A stretch of DNA of 64,000 bases, taken from Mucilaginibacter sp. 44-25 (lineage in GTDB: Bacteria; Bacteroidota; Bacteroidia; Sphingobacteriales; Sphingobacteriaceae). Location of the stretch: contig MKTS01000001.1 of assembly GCA_001898335.1 (NCBI GenBank), positions 620,001-684,000 of the forward strand, given 5' to 3'. Each line of letters starts with the position of its first letter. The stretch's first letter is position 1. Made by a program: the position numbers and the translations under genes. This document shows, one piece after another, positions 9,581 through 18,110 of this stretch. The notes under the pieces were generated by a model, which was not told where the DNA came from, searched no databases, and worked only from the letters and a program-made list of their open reading frames with translations.

Positions 9581-10501
9581 ATGAGTGCTAAATATTTTCA
9601 GGTGGCGCAAGGCGTGTGGGGGTTAAAACAGTATTTTGTGAATGTGTACATGATAGCTAACCGCAGAAGCGCAGGGAAGGGATGGGTACTGGTAGATACA
9701 GGGATAAAGGGTTCTGAAAAAGATATTATAGCAGCGGCCGAAAAACTTTTTGGCCCGGGTACGAGGCCGGCTGCCATAGTACTTACGCATGGCCATGCAG
9801 ATCATTCAGGTTCGGTAAAAGAATTGTTGAAACATTGGAATGTGCCTGTTTATGCTCATAAATTGGAAATTCCGTATCTAACAGGGCTTTCCTCTTATCC
9901 GCCGGCTGACCCGGGTGTTGGCGGCGGTTTGATGACCCTACTATCATGGATGTGGCCGGTTAAGCCTATCAACATCAGTCGTAACCTTCGTGAGATAGAT
10001 ATTTATGAAGGTATCCCCGAATTACCGGAATGGAAAGTTATCCATACACCGGGACATACTCCGGGACACATATCGCTTTTTTTACCGTTAAACACCACGC
10101 TTATAGCAGGTGATGCATTTACAACAACGATTGCGGAGTCAGCCACTTATTTGTTTGGTAACATTAAGCATATCAGCGGCCCGCCAAAATATATTACAAC
10201 AGATTGGAAGGCTGCGGAGCAATCGGTTCATGAACTTGCCGAATTGCAGCCAAGAATTGCAGCTACTGGCCATGGGCCTGTAATGCGTGGGAGAGAGCTT
10301 ATAACTGCGCTAAACCAATTATCCCGAGACTTTGAAACTGTAGCCTTACCTCAAAGTGGCCGTTACGTAAGGCGTGCAGCCATAGCCGATGAGCGTGGTG
10401 TACGATATGTGCCACCAGTAAAAGTTGGCGCTAAGCAAACAATTGGCTTTGCTGCTGCGGCATCTGTAGCTGCGTTTCTGCTGGTCCGCAGCCTGTGGTA
10501 A
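9581..10501 (+). CDS. MBL-fold metallo-hydrolase, 306 aa
   Basis: The protein has the metallo-beta-lactamase superfamily motif THGHADHSG near residue 69, which supplies the di-metal ligands, followed by HTPGHTPGHIS near residue 157 and GDAFTT near residue 173. These fit a glyoxalase II/RNase Z-like hydrolase fold in the cytosol. The C-terminus ends with a hydrophobic stretch (about 285-303) that may be a membrane anchor, which is less usual. The substrate cannot be assigned. Confidence 0.85.
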   Translation: MSAKYFQVAQGVWGLKQYFVNVYMIANRRSAGKGWVLVDTGIKGSEKDIIAAAEKLFGPGTRPAAIVLTHGHADHSGSVKELLKHWNVPVYAHKLEIPYLTGLSSYPPADPGVGGGLMTLLSWMWPVKPINISRNLREIDIYEGIPELPEWKVIHTPGHTPGHISLFLPLNTTLIAGDAFTTTIAESATYLFGNIKHISGPPKYITTDWKAAEQSVHELAELQPRIAATGHGPVMRGRELITALNQLSRDFETVALPQSGRYVRRAAIADERGVRYVPPVKVGAKQTIGFAAAASVAAFLLVRSLW

Positions 10502-10526
10502 GCGTTAATTGTTGTATGTTTACGGC

Positions 10527-10781
10527 GTGGAAAGTATTACGCCCGATCCCCGTATTTTAATTGATATTGTAAACACTCGCATGCCTTTTGGTAAGTACAA
10601 AAATACTTTGTTGTGCGACCTTCCGGTGTATTATTTGGAGTGGATGCATAGCAGGGGAGGCTTCCAACCGGGTAAATTGGGTATGATGCTGAGCACCGTT
10701 TTTGAGATTAAAACCAACGGAGTAGATAGGCTATTACGGGAAATAAAAGCTAAATACGGAAGAAATACCCCTCACTTATAA
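10527..10781 (+). CDS. DUF3820 family protein, about 84 aa
   Basis: The small protein contains MPFGKYKNTLLCDLPVYYLEW, characteristic of DUF3820, whose function is not known. I prefer the GTG at 10527 (giving MESITPDPRILID), since family members begin shortly before PDP; a TTG at 10509 is possible and no ATG is available. Its 3' end overlaps the convergent corA-like gene by six bases, so the two mRNAs are complementary at their ends. Confidence 0.7.
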   Translation: MESITPDPRILIDIVNTRMPFGKYKNTLLCDLPVYYLEWMHSRGGFQPGKLGMMLSTVFEIKTNGVDRLLREIKAKYGRNTPHL

Positions 10782-11897
10782 TTTGTTAAACCAGCCTTTT
10801 TTCCAAAATACAACCAACTGTATTACGGCCAGAACAAACATTCCGAGCAACGTATACACGTAGCCATGGTGCGCGTAAAGTTCGGGCATATTATCGGGTA
10901 TAAGCCGGCCTTTTGCATCCTGGCGGCTAAAGTTCATACCGTATACACCTGCAATAAAAGTTAGGGGGATAAATATAACCGAGATAATGGTGAGTACCTT
11001 CATGATCTCGTTCATACGGTTACTTACCATGCTCAGGTACAGATCAATAATACTGCTGGTTACCTCCTTATAGCTTTCAACCATATCCATGGCTTGTATA
11101 CAGTGGTCGTAAGCATCGCGCAGGTAAATTTTTATTTCTTTACTTATTTCAGGGCTTTCGCTGCGTATCATATCATTGATCTTATCGCGTTCGGGCCAGC
11201 ATGCCCTGCGTATGATGATCAAAGTGCGTTTCAACTGTTGGGCATCAAACATGATGCTCTTATCCGCCGATTTATACAACCTGTCTTCAGTAGTATCTAC
11301 ACGGTCACCGATCTGGGCCAGCAAAACAAAATAGTTATCAAGGATAGTGTCCGTTAGAGCATAAAATATGTAACCTGCACCAGCTGTGCGAATAACACCT
11401 TTCCCGGCCTTTAAACGTGTTTTTACAGCCTCAAAGTAGTCGCTGTAGTCTTGTTCAAAGCTAATAATGATGTTATCTTTTACTATGCTGCTAAACTGGC
11501 AGTTTACAAGCTCCTGTTCATCATTAAAATACAATATCCTGCTGGTGCCAAAAACATAGCCATCGTACTCGTCAAATTTAGCTCGTTGATGGGTATTCAC
11601 AATATCTTCAAGTACCAGTCTGTTAATGCCTAAAAACGTACCAATGTCTTCTATTAAAGCAGCATCACCAAGGCCGTTGATCTTGATCCAATGTGTATGC
11701 TCTTTGCACTTATCAATTTGGCGGGTTATGGTTTCCATATCCGAGCCTTTGCTGCTTAACAATTCATGCTCATTAAACGAGTAAACATGTATGCGGGGCT
11801 TTAATGCATCCTCGGGGATATTTATGGTGCCTGGTTGTGAGCCAACCTCATACTTCCCACGTTTATGTTTATATTTTACCCTGCCGTTGTAGCTCAT
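10776..11897 (-). CDS. corA: CorA-family magnesium/cobalt transporter, 373 aa
   Basis: The C-terminus holds two membrane helices separated by the diagnostic YGMNF loop (GMN motif, near residue 320), and the long N-terminal part is the cytosolic funnel domain. CorA proteins form inner-membrane pentamers that admit Mg2+, Co2+ or Ni2+ down the potential. Length and layout are typical. It lies 7 bp downstream of the WbqC gene on the same strand and may be co-transcribed with it. The basic N-terminal 20 residues before the funnel are of no known role. Confidence 0.9.
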   Translation of the reverse strand: MSYNGRVKYKHKRGKYEVGSQPGTINIPEDALKPRIHVYSFNEHELLSSKGSDMETITRQIDKCKEHTHWIKINGLGDAALIEDIGTFLGINRLVLEDIVNTHQRAKFDEYDGYVFGTSRILYFNDEQELVNCQFSSIVKDNIIISFEQDYSDYFEAVKTRLKAGKGVIRTAGAGYIFYALTDTILDNYFVLLAQIGDRVDTTEDRLYKSADKSIMFDAQQLKRTLIIIRRACWPERDKINDMIRSESPEISKEIKIYLRDAYDHCIQAMDMVESYKEVTSSIIDLYLSMVSNRMNEIMKVLTIISVIFIPLTFIAGVYGMNFSRQDAKGRLIPDNMPELYAHHGYVYTLLGMFVLAVIQLVVFWKKGWFNKL

Positions 11898-11904
11898 TTA
11901 AATC

Positions 11905-12516
11905 CTATAAATAGTTTATAGCCTGCGGACCCTGGTTAAATAACAGGTCCACAATGCTCAGATTAGGCAAGAAGCCCTTTCGTTCCTCAAAAACCTGAAA
12001 ATACGGCTTTTGTTCTGTTGCTGTTTGGTTTTTGGCGTTAAAGGCACCGCGCAGGTCTGTTAATCCGTTGTAATTGGGCTCGTAGTCTTCCGTAAATTTT
12101 ACTTCGAGCTTTATTTTCATTAGTCGCAGTATCAGCTCAAATAATTCCCGGTTATAATCCAGCAGGTATTCATATCGCTTTTCATAAAACGGAGCAAAGT
12201 CATTCTCATAATATTCAAAATATGCTGATCTGCGGTAGCAGGCCTGCAGGCTCATCCAGTGTAAACGCTGCCACCTAAAATCGTAGCTTATCTTCACATC
12301 GCAGGTTTTGGTGTGGTTTTTAGAACCTTTTATAACCGGCACAACCAGATTAAGTAAACCATCGGGAGAGTAAATGTTTGCCCGGTTACGGTAGGTTTGT
12401 TTAGGGAAATGTTCCTGCGCCTCAAATACTACATTTGGCTTGTATGCCATCAATTGAGTAAAGTATTCAATAGGCGGTAAATAGAACATAGGTAAAACAG
12501 CACCGTTAGCAATCAT
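11905..12516 (-). CDS. WbqC-like family protein, 203 aa
   Basis: The sequence matches the WbqC-like family: LPMFYLPPIEYFTQL at the start, then TYRNRANIYSPDGLLNLVVPV and the aromatic segment RWQRLHWMSLQACYRRSAYF near residue 82. Some members lie in polysaccharide or lipopolysaccharide loci and are suggested to act in sugar transfer, but the activity is not firmly established. The gene is divergent from a glycosyltransferase gene, which loosely agrees with a surface-polysaccharide role. Confidence 0.8.
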   Translation of the reverse strand: MIANGAVLPMFYLPPIEYFTQLMAYKPNVVFEAQEHFPKQTYRNRANIYSPDGLLNLVVPVIKGSKNHTKTCDVKISYDFRWQRLHWMSLQACYRRSAYFEYYENDFAPFYEKRYEYLLDYNRELFELILRLMKIKLEVKFTEDYEPNYNGLTDLRGAFNAKNQTATEQKPYFQVFEERKGFLPNLSIVDLLFNQGPQAINYL

Positions 12517-12526
12517 ATATATTTTT

Positions 12527-12534
12527 TATGTTTG
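12527..12534 (+). promoter_or_regulatory. Bacteroidota -7 promoter element (TATGTTTG)
   Basis: The octamer fits the TAnnTTTG consensus exactly. Transcription would start near 12540, about ten bases before the tiny ORF at 12552. No clear -33 TTTG is seen. Confidence 0.45.
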
Positions 12535-12551
12535 TGGCAAAATTGGGAAAA

Positions 12552-12629
12552 ATGTTAAGAAAAGCGGCTTGGGGCGCCGGTATATTTTTTATGCCGTTTT
12601 ATGCTATGGTCCATTTGAGTAAATTATGA
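12552..12629 (+). CDS. Predicted 25-aa hydrophobic peptide ORF, coupled to the glycosyltransferase
   Basis: An ATG at 12552 opens a 25-codon frame, MLRKAAWGAGIFFMPFYAMV then HLSKL. Two basic residues precede a hydrophobic segment, as in single-span membrane micropeptides. Its stop overlaps the next start in an ATGA at 12626-12629, the usual sign of translational coupling. A TAnnTTTG box lies just upstream. There is no homology evidence; it could instead be a non-functional leader. Confidence 0.4.
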   Translation: MLRKAAWGAGIFFMPFYAMVHLSKL

Positions 12630-13660
12630 CTAACACACCAAGGGTTGCCGTGGTGATACTGAACTGGAATGGCATCAAATACCTGCGCGATTTTTTACCT
12701 TACGTTACTGCCTCTACCTGGCCGGGCCTGGATATTGTAGTGGGCGATAACGGCTCTACTGATGGATCGGTAGAATTTTTAAAAAGCGCCTATCCGCAGA
12801 TCAGGGTCATAGAAAATAATGCTAATTACGGTTTTACTGGTGGCTATAACCGCGTACTCGCGCAGGTGGACGCCGATTATTACATACTGCTCAATTCGGA
12901 CGTAGAAGTACAACCCGGATGGATCGAACCTGTTATCGCTTTGATGGAAAGCGATGCTGATATTGCCGCTGCCGCTCCAAAGGTTAAGGCATATCATCAA
13001 AAAACACATTTCGAACATGCCGGCGCAGCAGGGGGCTTTATAGATAAATTTGGTTATCCGTTTTGCCGTGGTCGTATATTTTACGAAATAGAGGAGGACA
13101 GGGGCCAGTATGATATTACCGGAGAGGTGTTTTGGGCTACAGGCGCCGCAATGTTTGTAAAAAAGAAATACTGGGACGAAGCAGGTGGTTTTGATGAGAG
13201 CTTTTTTGCCCATATGGAAGAAATTGACCTCTGCTGGCGACTTAAAAACATGGGTTACAAAGTAATGTATTGTGCCGAATCAACCGTGTACCACGTTGGC
13301 GGCGGCACGCTTAACTCGGAGAATCCTTTTAAAACCTACCTTAATTTTCGCAATAACCTGTTACTGTTAAAGAATAACCTGCCTGCATGGCGCGCATTCT
13401 GGATAATCGGGCTGCGTTTCTGGATGGACCTGTTGGCACTTTTGCGTTTCCTAATGGAAGGCAAACGTAAAGACGCATGGGCCGTTAGCCGTGCCCATCA
13501 GAATTTTGCACGAAGGTTATTTAGCAGTAAAAAAGGCCAAACACCTAAAATTAAAAATGGGGCACTGCTTACGGGTATGTACAACGGTAGTATGGTATGG
13601 GAGTTTTTTGTGAATAAAACTCATACATTCAATAAGCTCAACCCGCGGAAGTTACGGTAG
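12626..13660 (+). CDS. Glycosyltransferase family 2 protein, 344 aa
   Basis: The GT-A fold is shown by VAVVILNWNGIKYLRDFL at the N-terminus, GDNGSTDGS near residue 41 and the metal-binding-type LLNSDVEV near residue 89. The acceptor region follows, with ATGAAMFVKK and FFAHMEEIDLCWRLKNMGY. A hydrophobic stretch (about 250-275) suggests membrane association. Such rhamnosyltransferase-like enzymes build surface polysaccharides from nucleotide sugars. Its ATG overlaps the stop of the tiny upstream ORF. It converges with the CrtA-like gene, whose stop lies one base beyond. Confidence 0.88.
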   Translation: MTNTPRVAVVILNWNGIKYLRDFLPYVTASTWPGLDIVVGDNGSTDGSVEFLKSAYPQIRVIENNANYGFTGGYNRVLAQVDADYYILLNSDVEVQPGWIEPVIALMESDADIAAAAPKVKAYHQKTHFEHAGAAGGFIDKFGYPFCRGRIFYEIEEDRGQYDITGEVFWATGAAMFVKKKYWDEAGGFDESFFAHMEEIDLCWRLKNMGYKVMYCAESTVYHVGGGTLNSENPFKTYLNFRNNLLLLKNNLPAWRAFWIIGLRFWMDLLALLRFLMEGKRKDAWAVSRAHQNFARRLFSSKKGQTPKIKNGALLTGMYNGSMVWEFFVNKTHTFNKLNPRKLR

Positions 13661-13661
13661 G

Positions 13662-14357
13662 TTACAATAATCCGCTTAATGGATCCTGTCCGTTAATGGT
13701 GCCATTGCTGCCTAATATTTTGAACCTTGCAAAAAGCTCCTCGCTGTACCAGCCTTCGCTACGTGTTTTTTTGATCACCTCGGCATGCTCCTTACTCTTG
13801 TAAGCAAAAGCCTTCATTTGATCAAAGCTTTGCCATATGGAGAACGTAGCCTGCCTGTAAACAGGCGCTTCGCCTACACCAACAGAAGTAATATATCCGG
13901 GGGCTTTGGACATAATATCAGCCACTTCATCCACATGCGACCAAAAGTTCTTCAATCGGCTCATTTTTATGGTAGCGCGGGTAAGTACGGCTATAGGGCC
14001 ATCGGTTTCTTTAGTATCAGATTTGCCAAAGGGTTCTTTGCCATCCCATTTTCCGTGGCTTTGTAAAGGGCGGCAAATAATGGTCCATTGTTCTTTAGCA
14101 AATAATTTCCACCATTTGCTTACAAATGATCTTTGCGCGAATTGCTCATAATCATCCGTCGTATTCCAAACGGCAAGTAAACCCCATTGTTGCCAATCGG
14201 GCTGCAAATCAAACGTGCCATTGCGGCCTGTGCCCAACAATTTCCAGAAACTGCAACCACTCTGCAGCATTAAAGGCAGACGGTGTAAAGCCATGGAAAT
14301 AAGCGCAAAAGGTATCATCGCTTTGGGGTAACGTACAATGGTGAGGCTAACAATCAT
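13662..14357 (-). CDS. Spheroidene monooxygenase (CrtA)-like protein, 231 aa
   Basis: The segment LTRATIKMSRLKNFWSHVDEV, then APGYITSVGVGEAPVYRQATFSIW and GWYSEELFARF, matches the CrtA family of heme-type monooxygenases that oxidise carotenoid ends in phototrophs. Non-phototrophic Bacteroidota often carry a homologue of unknown substrate. No other carotenoid genes are nearby, so the true role may differ. The gene is divergent from msrC. Confidence 0.75.
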   Translation of the reverse strand: MIVSLTIVRYPKAMIPFALISMALHRLPLMLQSGCSFWKLLGTGRNGTFDLQPDWQQWGLLAVWNTTDDYEQFAQRSFVSKWWKLFAKEQWTIICRPLQSHGKWDGKEPFGKSDTKETDGPIAVLTRATIKMSRLKNFWSHVDEVADIMSKAPGYITSVGVGEAPVYRQATFSIWQSFDQMKAFAYKSKEHAEVIKKTRSEGWYSEELFARFKILGSNGTINGQDPLSGLL

Positions 14358-14419
14358 TTAAATGCGAATTAAAATATTAAATATGATATTTAGCTTATTT
14401 ACTTTCAGGATAGTGTAAT

Positions 14420-14427
14420 TACTTTTG
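14420..14427 (+). promoter_or_regulatory. -7 promoter element TACTTTTG directly before msrC
   Basis: An exact TAnnTTTG box ends four bases before the ATG at 14432. The expected start of transcription would fall at or next to the start codon, implying a leaderless message. Confidence 0.5.
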
Positions 14428-14431
14428 CTGC

Positions 14432-14914
14432 ATGGCAGAAGATCTCAAAATAACCAATTCAACCAATAAGGAAGAGCAATACCAGTCATTGTTACCGCAA
14501 ATACAGGGATTACTTGATGGCGAGACCGATCTGATTGCTAACCTTGCAAACATTACCGCTGCTTTAAAGGAGCAATTTAAATGGTTCTGGGTAGGCTTTT
14601 ATCTGGTTAAAAACAATGAGTTGGTTTTAGGACCTTTTCAGGGGCCTGTCGCATGCACACGCATAGCAAAGGGCAGAGGGGTTTGTGGTACTGCCTGGAA
14701 TAAAGCTGAAACTCTGATTGTGCCGGATGTAGAAGCTTTTCCGGGGCACATCGCCTGTAGTTCGCTATCCCGGTCAGAAATTGTACTGCCTTTATTTTCT
14801 CATGGGGAAGTAATAGGTGTGTTGGATGTAGACAGCGAGGAACTGGATACGTTTGACGAAGTTGATGCCCGATATCTGAAACAAGTAATCCAGCTAATTA
14901 AATTTAATGCCTAA
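14432..14914 (+). CDS. msrC: Free methionine-(R)-sulfoxide reductase, GAF-domain protein, 160 aa
   Basis: This is a single GAF domain with the family's catalytic-cysteine context: GPVACTRIAKGRGVCGTAW near residue 70 and PGHIACSSLSRSEIVLP near residue 107. fRMsr enzymes reduce free Met-R-sulfoxide with thioredoxin in the cytosol. The length is typical. The next gene overlaps its end by eight bases and a third gene overlaps by four, so 14432-16156 looks like one tightly packed operon. Confidence 0.9.
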   Translation: MAEDLKITNSTNKEEQYQSLLPQIQGLLDGETDLIANLANITAALKEQFKWFWVGFYLVKNNELVLGPFQGPVACTRIAKGRGVCGTAWNKAETLIVPDVEAFPGHIACSSLSRSEIVLPLFSHGEVIGVLDVDSEELDTFDEVDARYLKQVIQLIKFNA

Positions 14915-15557
14915 GGCCATACTCATATCCGGCTTAGGTGCCGATAAACGGCTTTATAAACATATTCTTATTCCCGATGGATTTGAAGTTGTTTATGCAG
15001 ACTGGCTGCTTCCAAATGAGGATGATACTTTAGGTAGTTATGCTCAAAGTCTTATAAGCCAATATCATATATCAACCGGTGATGTGGTGATAGGTGTATC
15101 GTTTGGCGGTATTATATCTACTGAAATAGCAAAATGTGTTGATCTTCGATGCGCTATCCTTATCTCCAGCATAAAAACAGATGCTGAAGCACCCTTATAC
15201 TTTAAGATCTTTCGCAAATTACCCGTATACAAAATTATCCCCGTTAAGGTGTTTAACAGGATGAGTTTTTTGGTAGAGTATGTATTTGGCGCGATGTCTG
15301 CACAGGACAAGATGTTATTTAAAAACATGCTTACGGGTTGTTCGCCTATTTTTTTAAAATGGGCTATGGGCGCGGTGCTGGCCTGGCGTAATCATATTGC
15401 ACCCCAAAATCTTTATCATATTGTAGGCGACCATGACCTGGTTTTTCCTTACAAAAACATAAAAGCACCCACTGCTGTCATTAAAGGAGGGACGCATATG
15501 ATGGTGTTTGACCGCGCAGATGAGATCAATAAGATCATCCATCAAATATTAAAATGA
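14907..15557 (+). CDS. Alpha/beta-hydrolase fold protein, 216 aa
   Basis: The nucleophile elbow GVSFGG (near residue 53) and the late GGTHMM (near residue 197), which supplies a likely catalytic His, fit the alpha/beta-hydrolase fold. IVGDHDLVFP around residue 172 places the acidic residue. The cap region is short. There is no signal peptide, so it is cytosolic. Substrate unknown. It overlaps msrC by eight bases and the glycosylase gene by four (ATGA). Confidence 0.75.
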   Translation: MPKAILISGLGADKRLYKHILIPDGFEVVYADWLLPNEDDTLGSYAQSLISQYHISTGDVVIGVSFGGIISTEIAKCVDLRCAILISSIKTDAEAPLYFKIFRKLPVYKIIPVKVFNRMSFLVEYVFGAMSAQDKMLFKNMLTGCSPIFLKWAMGAVLAWRNHIAPQNLYHIVGDHDLVFPYKNIKAPTAVIKGGTHMMVFDRADEINKIIHQILK

Positions 15558-16156
15558 AACTACCTGAAGAGTATTATGAAAGCCAGGATGTGGTAGCGCT
15601 TAGTCGCGACCTTTTGGGTAAGTATCTTTTTACCTGTATTAATGGCGAGCTTACCGGCGGTTACATAGTTGAAACAGAAGCTTACGCGGGCATTAATGAT
15701 AAAGCCTCACATGCCTTTGGAGGCCGATTTACGCCCCGTACACAAACCATGTATAAGCAGGGCGGTATCATATATGTTTATTTGTGTTATGGCATACATG
15801 AAATGCTTAATGTAGTAGTTTCTGCGCAAGATGTGCCGCATGCTATTTTAATTAGAGCCATACAACCAACTGATGGATTGGAAGTTATGATGCGAAGGAG
15901 AAACATGGCTTCACTAAAACCCAATCTTACACGGGGGCCGGGATCGGTGGCTAAAGCGCTCGGCATTTCACGCAAAATAAACGCCGAAAGCCTGCAAAGC
16001 GAAACAATTTGGATAGAAGACAGGGGATCAATCTTTATAGATGAACAAATAGCCGCTGTACCACGTATAGGTGTTGATTACGCTGGCGATGACGCGTTGT
16101 TGCCTTATCGTTTTTATGTACGTGAAAATATTTATGTAAGTAAACCCAACAAATAA
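15554..16156 (+). CDS. DNA-3-methyladenine glycosylase (MPG/AAG family), 200 aa
   Basis: The protein shows the AAG-family pattern: LARDLLGK-like ALSRDLLGKYLF near residue 14, GYIVETEAYAGINDKASHA near residue 36 and IYVYLCYGIHEMLNVV near residue 75, with LTRGPGSVAKALGIS later. The Glu in VETEAY is the catalytic base position. These monofunctional glycosylases remove 3-methyladenine and hypoxanthine from DNA. It is the last gene of an overlapping three-gene run, so stress or damage repair may be the shared theme (inference). Confidence 0.9.
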   Translation: MKLPEEYYESQDVVALSRDLLGKYLFTCINGELTGGYIVETEAYAGINDKASHAFGGRFTPRTQTMYKQGGIIYVYLCYGIHEMLNVVVSAQDVPHAILIRAIQPTDGLEVMMRRRNMASLKPNLTRGPGSVAKALGISRKINAESLQSETIWIEDRGSIFIDEQIAAVPRIGVDYAGDDALLPYRFYVRENIYVSKPNK

Positions 16157-16198
16157 TTGTTTACATGGTTGTTTTCATGATTATATATAGAAAACAAT

Positions 16199-16699
16199 AT
16201 GAGCAGCGATTGGTCAAGAACAGAAGGCCTTGAATATTTGAAGGACAAGGTTAAGGAAATTAAAACAGCTATGCTAACCACTTATACAGAAGAAAAGGGT
16301 TTCCATAGCCGCCCAATGGGCACAGCGGATATTGATGATGAGGGAAATATCTGGTTCTTTACTAATGAATATTCACCAAAAGTAAGTGAGATATCCATGG
16401 AGAACACGGTTTCGCTCACGTATTCAGATGTAAAAAATCATACCTATTTAAGTATTGTAGCTACCGCGCAAGTAGTTGACGACAAGGAAAAGATGAAGGA
16501 ATTATGGAACCCGTTTATCCAGACTTTTTTCCCGCAAGGATTAGATGATCCGAAACTTACCTTGCTAAAGGTTATCCCTAACGACGCCGAATATTGGGAT
16601 AGCAGCAGCAGCCGGATGGTAGTGTTATTTAATATGCTAAAGGCTACGCTAACCGGCAAACAATACGACGAAGGCAAACACGGCAAAGTTGCACTTTAA
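16199..16699 (+). CDS. Pyridoxamine 5'-phosphate oxidase-related general stress protein, 166 aa
   Basis: The split-barrel flavin-binding fold is suggested by AMLTTYTEEKGFHSRPMGTADIDDEGNIWF near the N-terminus and VSLTYSDVKNHTYLSI near residue 75. The length matches the general-stress FMN-binding subgroup (GSP26 type) rather than true PdxH. The role is probably flavin or redox related; the substrate is unknown. A strong terminator follows. Confidence 0.8.
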   Translation: MSSDWSRTEGLEYLKDKVKEIKTAMLTTYTEEKGFHSRPMGTADIDDEGNIWFFTNEYSPKVSEISMENTVSLTYSDVKNHTYLSIVATAQVVDDKEKMKELWNPFIQTFFPQGLDDPKLTLLKVIPNDAEYWDSSSSRMVVLFNMLKATLTGKQYDEGKHGKVAL

Positions 16700-16711
16700 A
16701 ATATATCCGTA

Positions 16712-16757
16712 TAAAAAAGCGAGCCCCTCATTGGTTGGTGAGGGGCTCGCTTTTTTA
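16712..16757 (+). terminator. Strong Rho-independent terminator
   Basis: An 18-bp perfect stem (TAAAAAAGCGAGCCCCTCA with its complement) closes an 8-nt loop and ends in TTTTTTA. Confidence 0.92.
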
Positions 16758-16801
16758 TATATTTTTCTTTGGCTATACATAGCTAATGCCTAATATTGAA
16801 T

Positions 16802-18088
16802 ATGATCTATCAGCGTAATTTAAACTTCGCGCAGGAGCTGGACAAGCAGGATGCTTTAGGGCATTTGAGGAGCGAATTCTTTTTCCCACAACATAATAAT
16901 CAGGATGCCATCTACCTTTGCGGTAATTCACTGGGTTTACAGCCCCGCTCTGTAAAAGATTACGTACAGCAGCAATTAAATTACTGGGAACATTACGCAG
17001 TTGAAGGCTGGTTTAATGGCGAGGCACCGTGGCTGAGTTACCACAAGCAACTGTTGCCAGTATTAGCCAGTTTACTTGGCACCAACGAAAAGGAAATTAC
17101 GGTAATGAATTCGCTTACCATAAACCTGCACTTGTTAATGGTGAGCTTCTATAAGCCCGATCATAAGCGGTATAAAATCATCATGGAGGCGGGTGCTTTT
17201 CCGTCAGACCAGTACGCGGTTGAAAGCCAGGTACGTTTTCATGGCTTTAACCCTAAAGATGCCATTATTGAGGTAAGCCCGCGGCTTGGTGAGGTAACCT
17301 TGCATACGCAGGATATTATTGAAGCTATAGAAGATAATGCGGATGAAATAGCCCTTGTACTTTTCAGCGGCATTAACTATTACACCGGACAGCTGTTTGA
17401 TATGCAGGCTATAACAAAGGCAGGGCACAAGGCCGGCGCGCTTGTTGGATTTGATCTGGCACACGCTGCCGGTAACGTACCCCTAAAATTACATGATTGG
17501 GATGCAGATTTTGCCTGCTGGTGTTCTTATAAATACCTTAACTCGGGCCCGGGTGGTATTAGCGGTGTGTTTGTCCACGAAAAACATTTCGATAATCCTA
17601 AGCTTAATCGTTTCGCGGGTTGGTGGGGCTATCGCAGGGATAAACAGTTTCTGATGCAGCAGGGCTTTGACCCTGAAATGGGCGCACAGGGGTGGAGTGT
17701 AAGTACCAGTCCTGTAATATTGATGGCCATGCACAAAGCTTCGCTGGATATATTTGAAAAGGCGGGGGGCATTAAACCGCTGAGGACAAAAGGCGATCAA
17801 CTAACGGCGTATCTCGAATTTCTGATCAATGATATTAACCGCGAATGTGGTGAAGAGATTTTCCGGATCATTACCCCAAAAAATATCTCGGAGCGGGGTA
17901 GCCAGCTCTCCGTGGTATGCGCACGAGACGCGAAAGCTATTTTTAATTATTTGGCTGAGAACGGCATAATAGGCGACTGGCGCGAACCCAATGTGATCCG
18001 TTTAAGCCCTGTGCCGCTTTATAATTCCTTTACAGATGTTTATTGGGCTGCAGAATGTCTTTTTAAAGCGGTAACCGTAATAAAGTAA
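16802..18088 (+). CDS. kynU: Kynureninase
   Basis: This is a fold-type I PLP enzyme that splits kynurenine to anthranilate and alanine. Family marks are YLCGNSLGLQPRSV near residue 40, FDLAHAAGNVPL near residue 220 and CSYKYLNSGPGG near residue 240, whose Lys binds PLP. I chose the ATG at 16802 over a TTG two codons earlier. The length, 428 aa, is typical. A histone-deacetylase-family gene follows after 22 bp on the same strand. Other tryptophan-degradation genes are not in the window. Confidence 0.92.
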   Translation: MIYQRNLNFAQELDKQDALGHLRSEFFFPQHNNQDAIYLCGNSLGLQPRSVKDYVQQQLNYWEHYAVEGWFNGEAPWLSYHKQLLPVLASLLGTNEKEITVMNSLTINLHLLMVSFYKPDHKRYKIIMEAGAFPSDQYAVESQVRFHGFNPKDAIIEVSPRLGEVTLHTQDIIEAIEDNADEIALVLFSGINYYTGQLFDMQAITKAGHKAGALVGFDLAHAAGNVPLKLHDWDADFACWCSYKYLNSGPGGISGVFVHEKHFDNPKLNRFAGWWGYRRDKQFLMQQGFDPEMGAQGWSVSTSPVILMAMHKASLDIFEKAGGIKPLRTKGDQLTAYLEFLINDINRECGEEIFRIITPKNISERGSQLSVVCARDAKAIFNYLAENGIIGDWREPNVIRLSPVPLYNSFTDVYWAAECLFKAVTVIK

Positions 18089-18110
18089 GCTCATTTTTTA
18101 GCGTCATTAT

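Noticed and set aside
12779..13213. 144-aa minus-strand frame opposite the glycosyltransferase
   Set aside because: It mirrors the coding strand and has no family features.
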